DNA of 22,846 bases from DATCZS01 sp036525795 (GCA_036525795.1 DATCZS010000056.1:1-22846), one strand, 5' to 3'. Positions 1 to 8,276 are shown, counted from the first letter of the stretch. Made by a program: numbers and translations. Notes: generated from the sequence alone by a model not told the origin.

Positions 1-2055
1 CACCACGACGTCGCCCCACTCGTCGGTGCGAATCACCCGTGCCCCTGCCTCCCGCAGCGCATCCACCACCGCCTGGCTGGGGTGGCCGTAGTCGTTCGGC
101 CCGACGCTGATCACGGCCAGCGAGCCCGCGTGCCTCTCGAGCCATCCCCTGTCGGAGGTGGCGGCACCCTGGTGGGGAACCTTCAGGACGTCCACCTGCC
201 CGATCTCGATCTCTGCCTGGGCGAAGGTCTCGACGTCCCCGGGGAAGGCAATCCGGGTGCCGCCCAGGTCGACGATCAGCACGATCGACTGGTCGTTCGC
301 CGAGTCGTAGCGGCGCAGCGGACCCGCCACCGTCACCGCCACATCGGTCCCCGTCAGCTTCGCTCCCACCTCGGGTCTTCGAACCCGCACGCCCACCCGG
401 GCCGCCTCTTCTGTCAGCGCCCTGGATGCCCCGGTTTCGTGGGGCTCGAAAGCCTGCCAGACCTCGCCCACCGGATGCCGGGCGAGCACCGACACCAGCC
501 CGTTCAGATGATCGGCATGGACGTGGGTCGCGACCATGACGTCGATGCGGTCCACCCTGTGACGGCGGAGAGCCTCCTCCAACAGCGCGGGATCGGGGCC
601 GCCGTCGATCAACACCACCAGGTCGGCCGCCACGACGAGGGCGGCGTCGCCCTGGCCGACGTCGAGGAAGACCGCCGCAGGAGGATCGAACGACCTGCCC
701 CCCGGGACGACCGCCAGGACCAGGGCTCCGGCCGCGGCCAGCGAGAGCGCCGGCCGCCACCCGGGGCGCGCCAGGGCGCACGCCAGGAGCAGGGCTGCGC
801 CGAGCACCGCCGACCAGCCCACCTGCGGCAACTCCGCCCCGACCCGGCCCACGGCAATGACGACTTCGGCTCCGGCGGCGGCGGCGCCGACGAGGGGGTC
901 GGCGCCGAGGATCCCTCCCAGACCTCCCGCCACGGTGGCAGCCGCCACGATGGGGATCGCAACCAGGTTTGCGATCGGGGAGAAGATCGGGACACTGCCG
1001 AACGCGGTCAACAGCAGCGGGGTGACGGCGAGCTGGGCTCCGGCCGTCATCGCCATGGTCCGGGCGACCGCGCCATCGATCCTGGGCACCAGGAGGATCC
1101 CTGCGGTCGCCGCCGCCGAGAGCTGAAACCCGAGACTCCCGGCGAGTGCCGGGGCAGCCAGCAGCGAGCCGATCACGGCCAGCGCCAGTGCCGACCATGC
1201 ATCGATCACGAGTCCGAGGCTGCGCCCGACCAGCGCCACCAGCGCCATCGCCGATGCGCGGACCACGGACGGCTCCCATCGAGTCAGGTGCCCGAACACC
1301 ACGAGACCTACCGCCCCGACCAACGCCCGCCACCGGGGCGAGACCGACAGCGGCGCGGTCACCATCCACCACAGTCCGAGGAACAGCGCGACATTCGACC
1401 CCGACACGGCCACCAGGTGGGACAGCCCGGACAGTCTCAGGTCCTCGAGGACCACGGGGTCGACGGCGCTGACGTCGCCGATGAGAAACCCCGCGAGAAG
1501 CCCGCGGGCGTTCGACCGCCCCGGTTCGATCTCCCCCAGCATGCGGCTCCGCATCCTGTTGGCCGAACGCAGCAGCGGCTCGGCCGCCTCGGAATGCTCG
1601 AGGACCCCGACGACGCGGATCGTGGCGGCCACCGGGCGCCCGCGCACCACGCCGGCCCGGCCGTCGGAGCTTCCCCTCACCACCAGGCGGTCTCCGTGCA
1701 TCGCCTGGTAGTCGATCGGGAGCCTGACGGCCACCGGGATGCGCCCGTCCACGACGGCGAACGCCAGCGCGTCCCATCGCCCGGCGACCGGGTCGGATGC
1801 GAGCGTCAGCGCGTGGGGGCCCGGCCCGGCGTTCCATGCCTCATGAACCGCCGGACCCGCCGCCGCCCACCCGGCGACGACTCCCGGAACGATCATCCAC
1901 GCTGCGAGGTGTCGCCGCGATCCCCATGCGGCGGCGCCGATCGCTGCGACGCACACACCGGGCCCGGCGCTTCCACCGATGACCACGCCGAGCCAGGTGA
2001 GGACCGCGGCCACGCCCAGCCTTCGACCGGAGGCGGGGACCGTGACCGCTCTCAC
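1..2055 (-). CDS. comEC: ComEC/Rec2 DNA-uptake channel protein (3' end cut by window edge)
   Basis: Integral membrane channel that carries single-stranded DNA into the cytoplasm during natural transformation. The first 685 residues are visible; the stop codon lies beyond base 1. An N-terminal membrane segment and soluble DUF4131-like region (about 1-160) are followed by the Competence domain, with LSHLVAVSGSNVALFLG at about 211-227 and PSVVRASAMA at 262-271, then many hydrophobic helices to about 450. A metallo-beta-lactamase domain follows, with DVGQGD at 465-470, HVHADH at 511-516, NDQSIVL near 587 and YGHPS near 656. The usual PHHGS motif reads PHQGA here (627-631). The GTG start at 2055-2053 overlaps the comEA stop by four bases (GTGA), so translation is probably coupled. 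Most of the 700-800 residues typical of the family are present. Confidence 0.93.
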   Translation of the reverse strand, partial: MRAVTVPASGRRLGVAAVLTWLGVVIGGSAGPGVCVAAIGAAAWGSRRHLAAWMIVPGVVAGWAAAGPAVHEAWNAGPGPHALTLASDPVAGRWDALAFAVVDGRIPVAVRLPIDYQAMHGDRLVVRGSSDGRAGVVRGRPVAATIRVVGVLEHSEAAEPLLRSANRMRSRMLGEIEPGRSNARGLLAGFLIGDVSAVDPVVLEDLRLSGLSHLVAVSGSNVALFLGLWWMVTAPLSVSPRWRALVGAVGLVVFGHLTRWEPSVVRASAMALVALVGRSLGLVIDAWSALALAVIGSLLAAPALAGSLGFQLSAAATAGILLVPRIDGAVARTMAMTAGAQLAVTPLLLTAFGSVPIFSPIANLVAIPIVAAATVAGGLGGILGADPLVGAAAAGAEVVIAVGRVGAELPQVGWSAVLGAALLLACALARPGWRPALSLAAAGALVLAVVPGGRSFDPPAAVFLDVGQGDAALVVAADLVVLIDGGPDPALLEEALRRHRVDRIDVMVATHVHADHLNGLVSVLARHPVGEVWQAFEPHETGASRALTEEAARVGVRVRRPEVGAKLTGTDVAVTVAGPLRRYDSANDQSIVLIVDLGGTRIAFPGDVETFAQAEIEIGQVDVLKVPHQGAATSDRGWLERHAGSLAVISVGPNDYGHPSQAVVDALREAGARVIRTDEWGDVVV

Positions 2056-2642
2056 GGCACGGTGACGCGATCACGGATCTCGGCAAGGGTGCGCTCGCCG
2101 ATCCCGCTCACATCGAGCAGGTCCTCGACCGTCGAGAAACCACCGATCCGCTCCCTGTGGGCAACGATGCGCTCGGCCAGCACCGGACCCACCCCTGGCA
2201 GCGCCTCCAGTTCCTGCGCCGTCGCCCGGTTGAGCGAGAGCGCCCCGGTCCCACCGGCGGAAGGTTCCGGTCTGTTCCCCGCACCTTGGGAGGGGACGAT
2301 CAGACGCTCGCCGTCGCCTACCGGCGCCGCCAGATTCAGTGCTCCCAGGTCGGCAGACGCGAGCGCCCCACCCGCCGCCCTGACCGCGTCTGCCACTCGC
2401 GAACCGGCCGGAACGGTCACCAGGCCCGGTGCCACCACCGCTCCCGAGACGTGCACCGTGTCGACCTCGGTGCTCGGCGGCGCCTCGACCGACACCGGAA
2501 GGGTCTGGACGGACGGCGGCTCGGGGCCGTGGTGGACCCCCAGCGACGCCCCGGCGAGGACGCCCACCATTGCCACCGCCAGCGCGGCGCGAGACGCACG
2601 GATCCGGTCCAACTCGACTCCACCCGGCGCACCCGCCGCCAC
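2052..2642 (-). CDS. comEA: ComEA-like DNA receptor, SLBB plus helix-hairpin-helix
   Basis: Membrane-anchored double-stranded DNA receptor that hands DNA to ComEC. The 196-residue protein has a short cytoplasmic start, one membrane segment at about 17-36, a Pro-rich spacer, an SLBB domain at about 63-118 (VHVSGAVVAPGLVTVPAGSR, then ADAVRAAGG) and a C-terminal tandem helix-hairpin-helix at about 136-196 (LNRATAQELEALPGVGPVLA, then VSGIGERTLAEIRDRV). Domain order and length match ComEA. The GTG at 2642 is the first start in frame and puts the membrane segment at a normal distance from the N-terminus; a TTG at residue 11 is an alternative. It forms an operon with comEC, which starts inside its stop codon. 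No pilus genes are visible, so the rest of the uptake machinery must be elsewhere. Confidence 0.92.
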   Translation of the reverse strand: MAAGAPGGVELDRIRASRAALAVAMVGVLAGASLGVHHGPEPPSVQTLPVSVEAPPSTEVDTVHVSGAVVAPGLVTVPAGSRVADAVRAAGGALASADLGALNLAAPVGDGERLIVPSQGAGNRPEPSAGGTGALSLNRATAQELEALPGVGPVLAERIVAHRERIGGFSTVEDLLDVSGIGERTLAEIRDRVTVP

Positions 2643-2679
2643 CTAGATACCCGACCGCCCACCGTTCGTCGAGGGGTAT

Positions 2680-2685
2680 TAGGTT
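2680..2685 (+). promoter_or_regulatory. Probable -10 box (TAGGTT) of a leaderless ppk2 transcript
   Basis: A TANNNT hexamer lies exactly six bases before the ATG at 2692, and no Shine-Dalgarno sequence is present. This spacing would put the transcription start on the A of the ATG. I see no clear -35 element. The same arrangement recurs upstream of paaA, the PAC2 gene and kbl. Confidence 0.5.
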
Positions 2686-2691
2686 CGGGCC

Positions 2692-3519
2692 ATGTCCGAT
2701 CCATCCGCGCTCGATCCGACGCCGTTCCGCGTCGCCCCGGGGTCGGTGGCCGACCTCTCAGCAATCGACCCGGGCGGCACTCCCGGGTTCGTCGGGGGGA
2801 AGAAAGAGGGCCGGCGCGCCCATGCCCTGCTCAACGCTCGCCTCGAACATCTGCAGGAGGTGCTCTACGCCCAGGGAACCCATCGCGTGCTGGTCGTCCT
2901 GCAGGCCACCGACACGGGCGGCAAGGACGGGACGATCCGCAAGGTGTTCGACGGCGTCAACCCCCAGGGGGTGAAGGTGGCCTCCTTCAAGAGGCCCACT
3001 CCCCAGGAGTTGGCCCACGACTACCTGTGGCGGGTGCACCCCCACGTCCCCGGTGACGGCGAGATGGTGATCTTCAACCGCAGCCACTACGAGGACGTGC
3101 TGGTCGTGAGGGTGCACGGGCTCGTGCCCGAGGAGCGGTGGTCCCGGCGCTACGACCACATCAACGCCTTCGAGCAGTTGCTCGCCGACGAAGGCACCAC
3201 CATCGTCAAGTTCTTCCTTCACATCTCGAGAGACGAACAGCGCAGACGCCTCCAGGCGCGCCTCGACGATCCGACGAAGCACTGGAAGTTCTCACTCGGC
3301 GACCTCGACGAGCGGCGACGCTGGGACGAGTACCAGGCCGCGTTCGAGTCGGTTCTGACGAGGACGTCGACCGGGTCGGCTCCCTGGTACGTGGTCCCCG
3401 CCGACCGAAAGTGGTTCCGCGACCTCGTGGTGGCCTCGGTGCTCGTCGGCACCCTCGAGAGCCTGGGGCTCGACTACCCGCCGCCCGCCGACGACCTGGC
3501 CGGGGTCACGGTGGAGTAG
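2692..3519 (+). CDS. ppk2: PPK2-family polyphosphate:nucleotide phosphotransferase
   Basis: Transfers phosphate between polyphosphate and nucleoside mono- or diphosphates in the cytoplasm. The 275-residue length fits a single-domain PPK2. The Walker A motif is GGKDGT at 76-81, inside LQATDTGGKDGTIRKVF. The Walker B region is FNRSHYED at 128-135, followed by VLVVRVHGL. SRDEQRRRL at 179-187, KHWKFS at 196-201 and the lid helix give the PPK2 signature, and PWYVVPADRKWFRD at 231-244 is the conserved C-terminal block. It resembles the polyphosphate:AMP/ADP transferase subgroup, but I cannot fix class I, II or III from sequence alone. It stands alone, divergent from comEA (49-base gap) and convergent with lgt, and appears to be leaderless. 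Confidence 0.93.
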   Translation: MSDPSALDPTPFRVAPGSVADLSAIDPGGTPGFVGGKKEGRRAHALLNARLEHLQEVLYAQGTHRVLVVLQATDTGGKDGTIRKVFDGVNPQGVKVASFKRPTPQELAHDYLWRVHPHVPGDGEMVIFNRSHYEDVLVVRVHGLVPEERWSRRYDHINAFEQLLADEGTTIVKFFLHISRDEQRRRLQARLDDPTKHWKFSLGDLDERRRWDEYQAAFESVLTRTSTGSAPWYVVPADRKWFRDLVVASVLVGTLESLGLDYPPPADDLAGVTVE

Positions 3520-3543
3520 GGGGACGACTCGCCGGGACGCCTC

Positions 3544-4365
3544 TCAGTCAGACGCCTCTCGGTGTTCGGGGGTCGGGGAGGCCCTCAGCTTCATCCGCGC
3601 CAGCCACGTCCCACCCGCGACCACCACGATCAGCGCCACCCAGGCGTTGCGACTCAAGCCCAGCAGGCGGAAGGTGGTGTCGGTGCGGATCAGCTCGAGA
3701 CCGAACCGGGCGGCGGCGTAGAGGACCGCATAGGCGAGGAACAGACCCCCGGGTGGCAGCAGCTTGCGCCGATCGAGCCACAGCAGCACCGGCACCACCA
3801 CCGCCAGGTTCCACAGCGACTCGTAGAGGAAGGTGGGGTGGAACGTGGCGGCGTCGGCGTAGGCGGCGGGACGGCGCGACGGGTCGATCTCGAGACCCCA
3901 GGGAAGATCGGTCGGGGTTCCGAAGAGCTCCTGGTTGAAGTAGTTGCCCCACCGACCCAGCCCCTGTGCGACAGGGATTCCGACGGAGGCTGCGTCGACG
4001 AGGGGGCGGGCGTCGAGCCCCTCCCGGCGCATCATCCACACTGCGACCAGCGTGCCGGCCGTCAGTCCGCCGAAGAGGGCAAGGCCTCCTTCCCAGATGG
4101 CCAGCACCTTCCACCACTCCCCGGCATAGCGGCCGGTGTGGGTCGAGACGTAGGCGAGTCGAGCGCCCAGGAAGCCGAAGATCGCCGCCCTGACGAGGAT
4201 CCGCTCGATGGGTGCGGCATCGAACCCCGCCGCCGCGTACCGCCGGGTGGTGATCGAGATGGCGGCGATCACCCCCAAGCCGATCAGCAGTCCATAGACA
4301 TGGAGGTCGACCGGCCCGACGGGGAAGGTGTTGAACGGCGGGGAAGGGATGGAACCGAGAATCAT
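3544..4365 (-). CDS. lgt: Prolipoprotein diacylglyceryl transferase
   Basis: Inner-membrane enzyme that transfers diacylglycerol from phosphatidylglycerol to the lipobox cysteine of prolipoproteins. At 273 residues it has the usual family length with about seven hydrophobic segments. The Lgt signature GLGRWGNYFNQELFG is at 135-149, with the essential Arg at 138; the early HVYG motif is at 22-25 and HPTFLYES at 176-183. The ATG at 4365 follows a GGAG at good spacing, and that ribosome site overlaps the end of the upstream metallopeptidase gene (stop at 4372-4370). This makes lgt the last gene of a leuS-metallopeptidase-lgt operon. A substrate candidate is the lipoprotein at 21123-22823, which has a VAAC lipobox. 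Confidence 0.96.
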   Translation of the reverse strand: MILGSIPSPPFNTFPVGPVDLHVYGLLIGLGVIAAISITTRRYAAAGFDAAPIERILVRAAIFGFLGARLAYVSTHTGRYAGEWWKVLAIWEGGLALFGGLTAGTLVAVWMMRREGLDARPLVDAASVGIPVAQGLGRWGNYFNQELFGTPTDLPWGLEIDPSRRPAAYADAATFHPTFLYESLWNLAVVVPVLLWLDRRKLLPPGGLFLAYAVLYAAARFGLELIRTDTTFRLLGLSRNAWVALIVVVAGGTWLARMKLRASPTPEHREASD

Positions 4366-4369
4366 CGTC

Positions 4370-4768
4370 TCACACTCCAGCGATCATGCGGGCTTCGACT
4401 TCGTACCGTATGCCACGGTAGGCGGCCTCGTGTGAGGCGCCGCCCACCCGCGCCCGCACGTAGTCGGCCAGGTACCGCCCCAGGAAACGCATCGCGCCGA
4501 GCTGTCGCCACTGACGAACGTGGACGAGTTCGTGGAAGACGATTCGCGCCAGGCGCGGGTCGGAGACCCGCGATGGGTCCACGTAGATCGCCCATGGCAG
4601 CGTCATCGCCCACACCGGACCCACCCACAGCCGCCGCATGAGGCGGGGCGCCGGCCGAATCGGCACCTGGTCGACATCGGCGATGCCGCAGGCTCCTGCG
4701 ACGACCGCCGGATCGAGGCCGGCAGATGCCAGGATGGCGGAGGGCGGAGGCAAGGCCCCGGAAGTCAA
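4370..4768 (-). CDS. Small HELVH putative metallopeptidase
   Basis: A 132-residue protein of unknown function, if translation starts at the TTG at 4768-4766, which overlaps the leuS stop in the form TTGA. The frame stays open upstream inside leuS, but that extension is Arg-rich shadow sequence. The core holds IVFHELVHVRQWRQLGAMRF, so a zinc-binding HExxH helix, and about 35 residues later YEVEAR, which can supply a third glutamate ligand as in minimal gluzincin-type peptidases. I see no signal peptide; a hydrophobic stretch near PVWAMTLPWAIYV is too short and mixed to be a sure membrane segment. It resembles small DUF4157-like proteins. Its place between leuS and lgt, with overlapping or near-overlapping ends, implies co-translation. 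The substrate cannot be inferred. Confidence 0.72.
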   Translation of the reverse strand: MTSGALPPPSAILASAGLDPAVVAGACGIADVDQVPIRPAPRLMRRLWVGPVWAMTLPWAIYVDPSRVSDPRLARIVFHELVHVRQWRQLGAMRFLGRYLADYVRARVGGASHEAAYRGIRYEVEARMIAGV

Positions 4769-7509
4769 CCGACGACGACGTTGACGAGCTTGGGCTGGCG
4801 GACGATCACGGTCTTGACCTGCTTTCCGGCAGTCCACTCCTGGATGCGCGCCGAGGCGAACGCCAGTGCCTCGGCGTCGGCGGCATCGATGTCGGCAGGA
4901 ACCTCCACCCGGTCCCGGACCTTGCCGTTCACCTGCAGCACCATCGTCACGGTCTCCTCACGGGCGACTGCCGGGTCCGCCACCGGCCAGGGCTCGAGGT
5001 GGATCGACGTGTCGTGTCCGCGCCGGCCCCACAGCTCCTCGGCGATGTGCGGGGCGATAGGCGCCAGCAGCTTCAGCAGGCTCTCGACCGCCTCTTCCCA
5101 CACGGCCTCCGACACCGAGGCAGACCGCAGGGCGTCCAGCATGTCGTTGCGCAGCGACATCAGTGCGGCGACGGCGGTGTTCCACTTGAAGGCCATCATG
5201 TCGTCGTCGACCTTCTGGATGGTCTGGTGCACGCGCCTGCGCAGGTCCACCGATGCGGCTTCGCCCGCCGTTCGATACTCGGCGGTCCCGAGCTTCCAGA
5301 CGTCCTCGATGAAGCGCCGCGAGCCGATGATCCCTCTGCTGTCCCACGGACCGCCCTTCTGCCATTCGAAGGCGAACATGAGGTGGGTGCGGACGGTGTC
5401 TGCCCCGTAGTCGTTCACGAGTTCGTCCGGGCTGACCACATTGCCCTTTGACTTCGACATGCGCTGCACTTCGAGGTGGTGCTTGAGCTGGTTGACGTCG
5501 TTGTCGCCCGGCACGGCCGGGATCTCCACCCTGGCGGTCTCCGGCACCTCGACCGCCACCACGCCGGTCTCGGTCTGGACCTGGACGACGTTCTCGGTCC
5601 TCCGAAGGATCTCGCCGACCACCAGGCCGTCTCCCGGCCGGGCCCGGGGATCGACCCGAATCACCGACGCCACCACCCGGCCGTCGACCCGCTCGCCGTC
5701 GACCACCACGTGGTCTCCCATTCGCTCCTCGCCCAGAATCTGTCCCTGGTTGCGAAGAAGCCGGAACGGCTCGTCGAACAGCGCGTCCGGGTCACGGCCG
5801 TGTGCCTCCATCGCTGCGATGGTCTCCTCGAACACGCCCATGTCGCGCATGGCCTTCACGAAGAACCGGGCATACAGCAGGTGCATCACCGCGTGCTCCG
5901 CACCGCCCGTGTAGACGTCCACCGGCAGCCAGTAGGCCGCCTCTTCCGGGTCGAACGGACCCGACTCGAAGCGGGGCGAGAGGTACCGGAACCAGTACCA
6001 CGAAGAGCACATGAACGTGTCCATCGTGTCGGTCTCGCGGCGCCCCGGATTGCCGTCGGAGTCGAACACCGACAGGAAGGCGTCATGTTCGACCAGCGGG
6101 CTGCGGCCTTCGAATTCGACGTCCTCCGGCAGCACGACCGGCAGCTCCTCTTCCGGAACCGCTTCGAGGCCCCCGTCGCTCCGGTGGATCACAGGGATGG
6201 GCGAGCCCCAGTAGCGCTGACGTGAGATCAGCCAGTCCCGCAGCCGGTAGTTCACCGACTCCGACCCGGCTCCGTTCGATTCCAGCCAGTCGATGGCGGC
6301 GGCGATCGACGGATTGGCACGGCCCTTGGCCTCGGTTGTCTCGACCCCGTCGATGGGGCCGCTGTTCACCATCACGCCCGGTCCGACGAAGGACTCCGCC
6401 ATCGTGGTGCCATCCAGCGCGTCCGCACCCGCCGGGTGGATCACCGGAGCCACGGTCAGGTCGAAGCGGCGGGCGAACTCGAAGTCGCGCTGATCGTGGG
6501 CAGGAACCGCCATGATGGCTCCGGTGCCGTACGAGATCAGGACGTAGTCGGCGATCCACACGGGGATGCGCTCACCGTTGACCGGGTTGACGGCGAAGCC
6601 GCCGGTGAACACGCCGGTCTTCTCCCGCTCCTCCTCCATCCGCTCCAGCTCGGTCCGGCGCGCCGCCTGCGCCTTGTATGCCTCGACATCTGCCTTCTGC
6701 TCATCGGAGGTGAGCGTGTCGACCAGCGGATGCTCCGGCGCCAGGACCATGAAGGTCGCTCCCCACAGCGTGTCGGGGCGGGTGGTGAACACCGTGATGG
6801 TGTCGCCGGTCTCCGTGGGGAAGTCGACCCTGGCACCCTCCGACCGTCCGATCCAGTTGGTCTGCATCGTCTTGATCGACTCGGGCCAGTCGATGCCGGA
6901 GAAGTCCAGCAACTCGTCGGCGTAGCGGGTGATGGCGAAGAACCACTGCTCCATCAGCTTCTGGACCACCGGCTGACCGGTCCGCTCGTCCCTGCCGTCG
7001 ATCACCTGTTCATTGGCGAGCACCGTCTGCAGGGTCGGGGACCAGTTGACCATCGCCTCTCCGCGGTAGGCGATCCCATGGGTGAACATCTGCGAGAAGA
7101 ACCACTCCGTCCACCGGTAGTACGAGGGCTCGCAGGACACGGCTTCCCGCTCCCAGTCGAACATCGCCCCCATCGACCGCAGCTGGAGGCGCATCCGTTC
7201 GATGTTCTCCCACGTCCATCGCGCCGGGTGGACTCCGCGCTGGACGGCGGCATTCTCGGCCGGGAGCCCGAAGGCATCGAACCCCATCGGGAACAACACG
7301 TTGTGGCCCTTCATCCGCATCACCCGCGCCCGGGCGTCCGAGGGGGTCATGGCGTACCAATGGCCCATGTGCAGGTCACCCGAGGGATACGGGAGCATGG
7401 TCAGGGCGTAGTGCTTGGGCTTGTCCCAGTCGACGCGGGTCCGGTACAGGCCCGCGGCCTCCCATCGCTCCTGCCAGGTCTTCTCGATGTGACGGTGGTC
7501 GTATGTCAT
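4765..7509 (-). CDS. leuS: Leucyl-tRNA synthetase
   Basis: Charges tRNA-Leu with leucine. The 914-residue protein has the class I HIGH motif as HMGH at 47-50, within MLPYPSGDLHMGHWYAM. The CP1 editing domain shows the Thr-rich TTRPDTLWGATF and the YGTGAIMAVPAHDQRDFEF block. The signature KMSKS is RMSKS at 683-687. The anticodon-binding domain follows (LLAPIAPHIAEELWG), and the C-terminus ends in a typical QVNGKVRDRVEVP module. About 86 residues (597-682) lie between GQILGEER and RMSKS; this region is beta-rich and valine-rich and may be a lineage-specific insert. The ATG at 7509 gives a canonical N-terminus (HIEKTWQERWEAAG). It heads the leuS-metallopeptidase-lgt operon. Confidence 0.98.
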   Translation of the reverse strand: MTYDHRHIEKTWQERWEAAGLYRTRVDWDKPKHYALTMLPYPSGDLHMGHWYAMTPSDARARVMRMKGHNVLFPMGFDAFGLPAENAAVQRGVHPARWTWENIERMRLQLRSMGAMFDWEREAVSCEPSYYRWTEWFFSQMFTHGIAYRGEAMVNWSPTLQTVLANEQVIDGRDERTGQPVVQKLMEQWFFAITRYADELLDFSGIDWPESIKTMQTNWIGRSEGARVDFPTETGDTITVFTTRPDTLWGATFMVLAPEHPLVDTLTSDEQKADVEAYKAQAARRTELERMEEEREKTGVFTGGFAVNPVNGERIPVWIADYVLISYGTGAIMAVPAHDQRDFEFARRFDLTVAPVIHPAGADALDGTTMAESFVGPGVMVNSGPIDGVETTEAKGRANPSIAAAIDWLESNGAGSESVNYRLRDWLISRQRYWGSPIPVIHRSDGGLEAVPEEELPVVLPEDVEFEGRSPLVEHDAFLSVFDSDGNPGRRETDTMDTFMCSSWYWFRYLSPRFESGPFDPEEAAYWLPVDVYTGGAEHAVMHLLYARFFVKAMRDMGVFEETIAAMEAHGRDPDALFDEPFRLLRNQGQILGEERMGDHVVVDGERVDGRVVASVIRVDPRARPGDGLVVGEILRRTENVVQVQTETGVVAVEVPETARVEIPAVPGDNDVNQLKHHLEVQRMSKSKGNVVSPDELVNDYGADTVRTHLMFAFEWQKGGPWDSRGIIGSRRFIEDVWKLGTAEYRTAGEAASVDLRRRVHQTIQKVDDDMMAFKWNTAVAALMSLRNDMLDALRSASVSEAVWEEAVESLLKLLAPIAPHIAEELWGRRGHDTSIHLEPWPVADPAVAREETVTMVLQVNGKVRDRVEVPADIDAADAEALAFASARIQEWTAGKQVKTVIVRQPKLVNVVVG

Positions 7510-7518
7510 TGAGTGGTG

Positions 7519-7524
7519 AGGGTA
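7519..7524 (-). promoter_or_regulatory. Possible -10 box (TACCCT) of leuS
   Basis: A TANNNT hexamer on the minus strand ends nine bases before the leuS ATG, with no Shine-Dalgarno sequence in between. Transcription would then start one or two bases before the ATG. The box is identical to the one upstream of the PAC2 gene. I see no -35 element, and this is position and motif only. Confidence 0.35.
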
Positions 7525-7574
7525 CCGGGAGGGAGCGGCGAGTCAGGTCGAATAGGCCCGGGACGTGGCCGGGA

Positions 7575-7611
7575 GCGCCGCCGTCGGGGATCGGGCGTCC
7601 CGCGGCGGCGC
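7575..7611 (+). promoter_or_regulatory. Strong inverted repeat in the leader of the PH-domain gene
   Basis: An 8-bp perfect stem (gcgccgcc at 7575-7582 with ggcggcgc at 7604-7611) encloses 21 bases that can themselves pair as GGGA with TCCC. It lies in the roughly 170-base gap between leuS and the GTG at 7680. No U-tract follows, so it is not a standard terminator. It may be a leader structure of the PH-domain gene, or simply a result of high GC content. Confidence 0.3.
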
Positions 7612-7679
7612 CCAATCGGACTCTCTCCTCTGGCGGCCCGGCATTCGTCGAGGGAGACTTGGGGAAAGGGAGGTCTTCT

Positions 7680-8276
7680 GTGCCTGTCCGTCCAGATCGA
7701 CGTTGGATCACCAAACAGTGGCTGGTCCTGTCCACCATCACCGCCTTCGCCGCGCTCGCGGCCGTGATCGCCCACGCCGTCGTGCGGCTGGCCACCGAGC
7801 CGGGGACCGGGGTCGACGCAGCCGTCACGGCCATCTGGGCATCCTTCGGCGGGGTCGTAGCCCTCTCGTGGGCGATCACCGTCCCTGCCGTGCTGCTGTG
7901 GTTCAAGAACCTCGACTACGAGATCGAGCCGGACAAGGTCATCATCCGCAAGGGGATTCTCACCAAGACCCAGCAGAACATCCCGATGCGCATGATCACC
8001 GACTTCCGGCTCCAGCGGACGCTGTACGACCGATTCCTGGGGATCGGATCCATCCAGATCCAGACCGCCGGGCAGAGTCAGACCGCCACCGGCTACGAGG
8101 GAAAGCTCGCCGGGCTCGACGCGTGGGCGGGCCTCCACGAGGATCTGCGCAGCCGGTTGCGCCACCGGCCCGGGTCGCCCGCCGTCTCAGAGCCCGGGGC
8201 GCCGGGGGCAGAGGACATCCACGCCCTCCTCGAAGAGGTTCAGGCGATCAGGCGGGTCCTGGAGGCGAGCCGGTAG
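7680..8276 (+). CDS. Membrane protein with bacterial PH domain (YdbS/bPH_2 type)
   Basis: A 198-residue inner-membrane protein. Two hydrophobic segments (about 12-36 and 50-75) are followed by a bacterial PH-like domain at about 78-160. The domain starts at LDYEIEPDKVIIRKGILTKT and contains IPMRMITDFRLQRTLYDRFL and GIGSIQIQTAGQS, the typical bPH_2 pattern. A short acidic helix closes the protein (EDIHALLEEVQAIRRVLEAS). The frame is open from 7503, but that upstream part is Gly/Pro/Arg-rich with no family match; the GTG at 7680 follows a clean GGGAGG (7668-7673) six bases away, so I chose it. It is divergent from leuS. The role is unknown; family members are often tied to envelope stress or membrane processes, but nothing here fixes that. 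Confidence 0.85.
   Translation: MPVRPDRRWITKQWLVLSTITAFAALAAVIAHAVVRLATEPGTGVDAAVTAIWASFGGVVALSWAITVPAVLLWFKNLDYEIEPDKVIIRKGILTKTQQNIPMRMITDFRLQRTLYDRFLGIGSIQIQTAGQSQTATGYEGKLAGLDAWAGLHEDLRSRLRHRPGSPAVSEPGAPGAEDIHALLEEVQAIRRVLEASR

Noticed and set aside
82..2646. Long 854-codon open frame on the plus strand opposite comEC and comEA
   Set aside because: It is the antisense shadow of two genes with clear family motifs; its product is Arg/Pro/His-rich with no recognisable domain.
4769..4837. Longer metallopeptidase starting inside leuS at 4837
   Set aside because: The extra part is an Arg-rich out-of-frame reading of the leuS C-terminus; the TTG overlapping the leuS stop is more likely.
2666..7656. 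Shared 11-mer TTCGTCGAGGG upstream of ppk2 and of the PH-domain gene
   Set aside because: Many 11-mers recur by chance in a GC-rich sequence of this size, and the spacing to the two starts differs.
7503..7679. N-terminal extension of the PH-domain protein to an ATG at 7503
   Set aside because: The added 59 residues are Gly/Pro/Arg-rich, overlap the leuS start, and ignore the good Shine-Dalgarno before the GTG at 7680.
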